Source: Mesorhizobium waimense
GTDB lineage: Bacteria; Pseudomonadota; Alphaproteobacteria; Rhizobiales; Rhizobiaceae
Direction: 5' to 3'
NCBI RefSeq assembly: GCF_003601975.1
Contig: NZ_QZWZ01000006.1
Span: forward strand, 124,001-188,000
DNA length: 64,000 nt
Part shown: piece by piece, positions 62,117-64,000 of the stretch
How positions within the stretch are numbered: position 1 is the stretch's first letter
Layout of the letters: each line of letters begins with the position of its first letter
Made by a program: the position numbers and the translations under genes
The notes under the pieces: generated by a model
Told to the model about the DNA's origin: nothing
What the model saw: the letters and a program-made list of their open reading frames with translations, nothing else
Databases searched by the model: none

Positions 62117-63898
62117 ATGCTCGATATCGCACCATCGCAACAGGCTGCCACCTGGCTCGGCTCCCTTGGTCGGGCACTCGAAGCGGGCGATGTCGACGCC
62201 GCGACCAACCTGTTCGTCGAGGATTGCTACTGGCGCGATCTGCTGACCTTCACCTGGAACATCAAGACCATGGAGGGCCAGGCGGCGATCCGCGAGATGC
62301 TGGAGGCGACGCTGGCGACGGCGAAGCCGTCCCACTGGCATTTCGCCGGCGAGGCGAGCACGGACGAGGGCATTATCGAGGCCTGGTTCACATTTGAAAC
62401 GATCGTGGCACGCGGCGAGGGCATTCTACGCCTGCAGGACGGCCGCTGCCGGACGCTGTTCACCGCGATGAGCGAGTTGAAAGGCTTTGAGGAGCAGAAG
62501 GGGCCGGCGCGCCCGCTCGGCATACGCCACAAGGCCGATCCCGATCGCGAGACCTGGGCGGAGGCGCGGGCACGCGAAGCGCGCGACCTCGGCGTCAAGC
62601 AGCAGCCCTATTGCCTGGTCATCGGCGGCGGCCAGGCCGGCATCATGCTGGGCGCGCGGCTGAGGCAACTCGGCGTGCCCTCCCTCATCATCGAGAAGAA
62701 CGCGCGGCCCGGCGATTCCTGGCGCAACCGCTACCGCTCGCTCGTGCTGCACGATCCAGTCTGGTACGACCATCTGCCCTACATTCCGTTTCCGGAGAAC
62801 TGGCCGGTGTTCACGCCCAAGGACAAGATGGGCGACTGGCTGGAGATGTACACGCGGGTCATGGAGCTCAATTACTGGGTTGCCACCAAATGCGTCAGCG
62901 CCAGCTATGACGAGGCCGAGAATGTCTGGACGGTCGTGGTCGATCGTGTCGGCCAGCGCATCACCCTGAAGCCGAAGCATATCGTCTTCGCCACCGGCGC
63001 CTACGGTCCGCCCCGGCAGATCGCGCTGCCGGGCGCCGAGACCTTCAAGGGCGAATTGCTGCACTCCAGCCAGTACTCCAGCGGCGAGAAATTCCGGGGC
63101 AAGAAGGTTGCGGTCATCGGTGCGGCAAGTTCGGGGCATGATGTCAGCGTCGACCTCTGGGAGAGCGGCGCCGAGGTGACCATGGTCCAGCGCTCGCCGA
63201 CGACGGTGGTCAAATCCGACACGCTGATGGAGGTTGGGTTCGAGATCTTTTCCGAGAAGGCGCTGGCGCGCGGCATCTCCACCGACAAGGCCGACATGAT
63301 CGTCGCCTCGACACCGTTCGCTTTGGTGCCCAAGGGCCAGCGGGCGCTCTACGATGTCATCAGGGCACGTGACGCGGCGTTCTACGACCGCCTGCGCGGC
63401 GCCGGCTTCGCCATCGATTTCGGCGAGGACGAGACCGGGCTGCTGATGAAGGCCTATCGCACTGGTTCGGGCTTCTACATCGATGTCGGCGCCTGCGAGT
63501 TGATCATCAATGGCGAGATCGGCGTGCGCAGCGGTGTCGGGATCAAGTCGCTGACGCCGAGCGGCATTCTCTTCGAAGACGGCACGGAGCTTGCCGCCGA
63601 CGCGATCATCTCGTGCACCGGCTACCAGTCGATGAACGAGACGGTTGCGGGAATCGTCTCGCGCGAGGTTGCCGACAAGGTCGGCCCGTGCTGGGGGCTG
63701 GGTTCCGGCGTGAAGGGCGATCCCGGACCGTGGCAAGGCGAATTGCGCAACATGTGGAAGCCGACCGCGCAGGAAGCACTGTGGTTCCACGGCGGTAACC
63801 TGGCGCTGTCGCGCTTTTATTCGAAGTATGTGGCGCTGCAGATCAAGGCGCGGATGGAGGGGATTGCAACGCCGGTTTACGGGGCGCCGGGACGCTGA
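62117..63898 (+). CDS. Flavin-containing monooxygenase with N-terminal NTF2-like domain
   Basis: A 593-residue two-domain protein. Residues about 8-140 form an NTF2/SnoaL-like alpha+beta domain (WLGSLGRALEAGDVDAATNLF). The rest is a flavin monooxygenase with the FAD motif VIGGGQAGIMLGARLRQLG (about 173), the ATG-like FATGAYGPPRQ and the NADPH motif VAVIGAASSGHDVSVDLW (about 335). YUCCA-type and Baeyer-Villiger enzymes share the fold. ATG 62117 with AAGGAAGA upstream is chosen over 62012. Substrate unknown. Confidence 0.88.
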   Translation: MLDIAPSQQAATWLGSLGRALEAGDVDAATNLFVEDCYWRDLLTFTWNIKTMEGQAAIREMLEATLATAKPSHWHFAGEASTDEGIIEAWFTFETIVARGEGILRLQDGRCRTLFTAMSELKGFEEQKGPARPLGIRHKADPDRETWAEARAREARDLGVKQQPYCLVIGGGQAGIMLGARLRQLGVPSLIIEKNARPGDSWRNRYRSLVLHDPVWYDHLPYIPFPENWPVFTPKDKMGDWLEMYTRVMELNYWVATKCVSASYDEAENVWTVVVDRVGQRITLKPKHIVFATGAYGPPRQIALPGAETFKGELLHSSQYSSGEKFRGKKVAVIGAASSGHDVSVDLWESGAEVTMVQRSPTTVVKSDTLMEVGFEIFSEKALARGISTDKADMIVASTPFALVPKGQRALYDVIRARDAAFYDRLRGAGFAIDFGEDETGLLMKAYRTGSGFYIDVGACELIINGEIGVRSGVGIKSLTPSGILFEDGTELAADAIISCTGYQSMNETVAGIVSREVADKVGPCWGLGSGVKGDPGPWQGELRNMWKPTAQEALWFHGGNLALSRFYSKYVALQIKARMEGIATPVYGAPGR

Positions 63899-63907
63899 AG
63901 ATTTGCG

Positions 63908-63929
63908 ATCTCCCCGACGTGGGGGAGAT
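63908..63929. terminator. Hairpin after the monooxygenase gene
   Basis: Stem ATCTCCCC (63908-63915) / GGGGAGAT (63922-63929), 6-base loop, nine bases after the stop. No T-run. The remaining bases to 64000 show no gene that can be called. Confidence 0.45.
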
Positions 63930-64000
63930 TGGCTAATCATCGCCCGAAATGCCGAGCAGCAACCTCGACATGGGTGCGGTGGGCGTGCGCTTCGAAACGC

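Overview
The window is about 63% GC, gene-dense chromosome of an alphaproteobacterium of the order Hyphomicrobiales, most likely Mesorhizobium or a close relative. Pointers are the rhizobial order lptC-lptA-lptB-rpoN-hpf-ptsN, an OlsB-type ornithine lipid acyltransferase, an hsp20/DUF1150 pair behind a ROSE-type RNA thermometer, two Tct tricarboxylate transporters, and palindromic intergenic repeats that I recognise from rhizobial genomes. I saw no tRNA, rRNA, CRISPR array, prophage or insertion sequence. The genus is inferred from gene content, not from a database match.

Layout. 1-2.9 kb: assimilatory sulfate reduction (cysI cut by the left edge, cysH, DUF934). 3-6.5 kb: GMC oxidoreductase, DJ-1/PfpI protein and fatty acid desaturase. 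6.6-9.3 kb: grpE behind a likely heat-shock promoter, then a TetR gene upstream of a monooxygenase-cupin fusion. 9.5-18.8 kb: a TRIC-like channel, YjbR, olsB, a hybrid histidine kinase, an AcuI-like reductase, lspA, two RNA methyltransferases, and a WYL regulator with a VOC protein, ending in an 8-bp tandem repeat. 18.9-21.7 kb: ornithine cyclodeaminase family protein, lapA, ihfB and sppA. 22-27.3 kb: LPS export, sigma-54, ribosome hibernation and PtsN. 27.3-33.2 kb: DUF1150/hsp20, nucleoside hydrolase, two related small membrane proteins, LysE exporter, amidase and ribokinase.

33.3-35.1 kb holds the least familiar genes: a tightly overlapping four-gene operon of secreted proteins, two pilin-like paralogs flanking a one-domain chaperone-like protein and a coiled-coil protein, with no usher. 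35.3-45.5 kb: Ada-like repair protein, a frameshifted methyltransferase, DUF2244, nth, a first tctCBA operon, DUF2214, a GNAT enzyme and a GGDEF-EAL protein. 45.8-52 kb: an IclR regulator divergent from tctC-tctB-tctA-CoA transferase-citryl-CoA lyase-like genes, which reads as import, CoA activation and C-C cleavage of a citrate-like acid. 52-53.3 kb: NUDIX protein, a Q-rich secreted protein and an IalB remnant.

53.3-61.7 kb is a complete high-affinity potassium system on the minus strand (a 26-aa ORF, kdpF, kdpA, a 71-aa membrane protein, kdpB, kdpC, kdpD, kdpE), with a palindromic repeat lying against the kdpD start. The window ends with a flavin monooxygenase that carries an N-terminal NTF2-like domain. 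The best targets for follow-up are the usher-less pilin-like operon, the citryl-CoA-type catabolic operon, the ROSE thermometer and the extra small proteins of the kdp operon.
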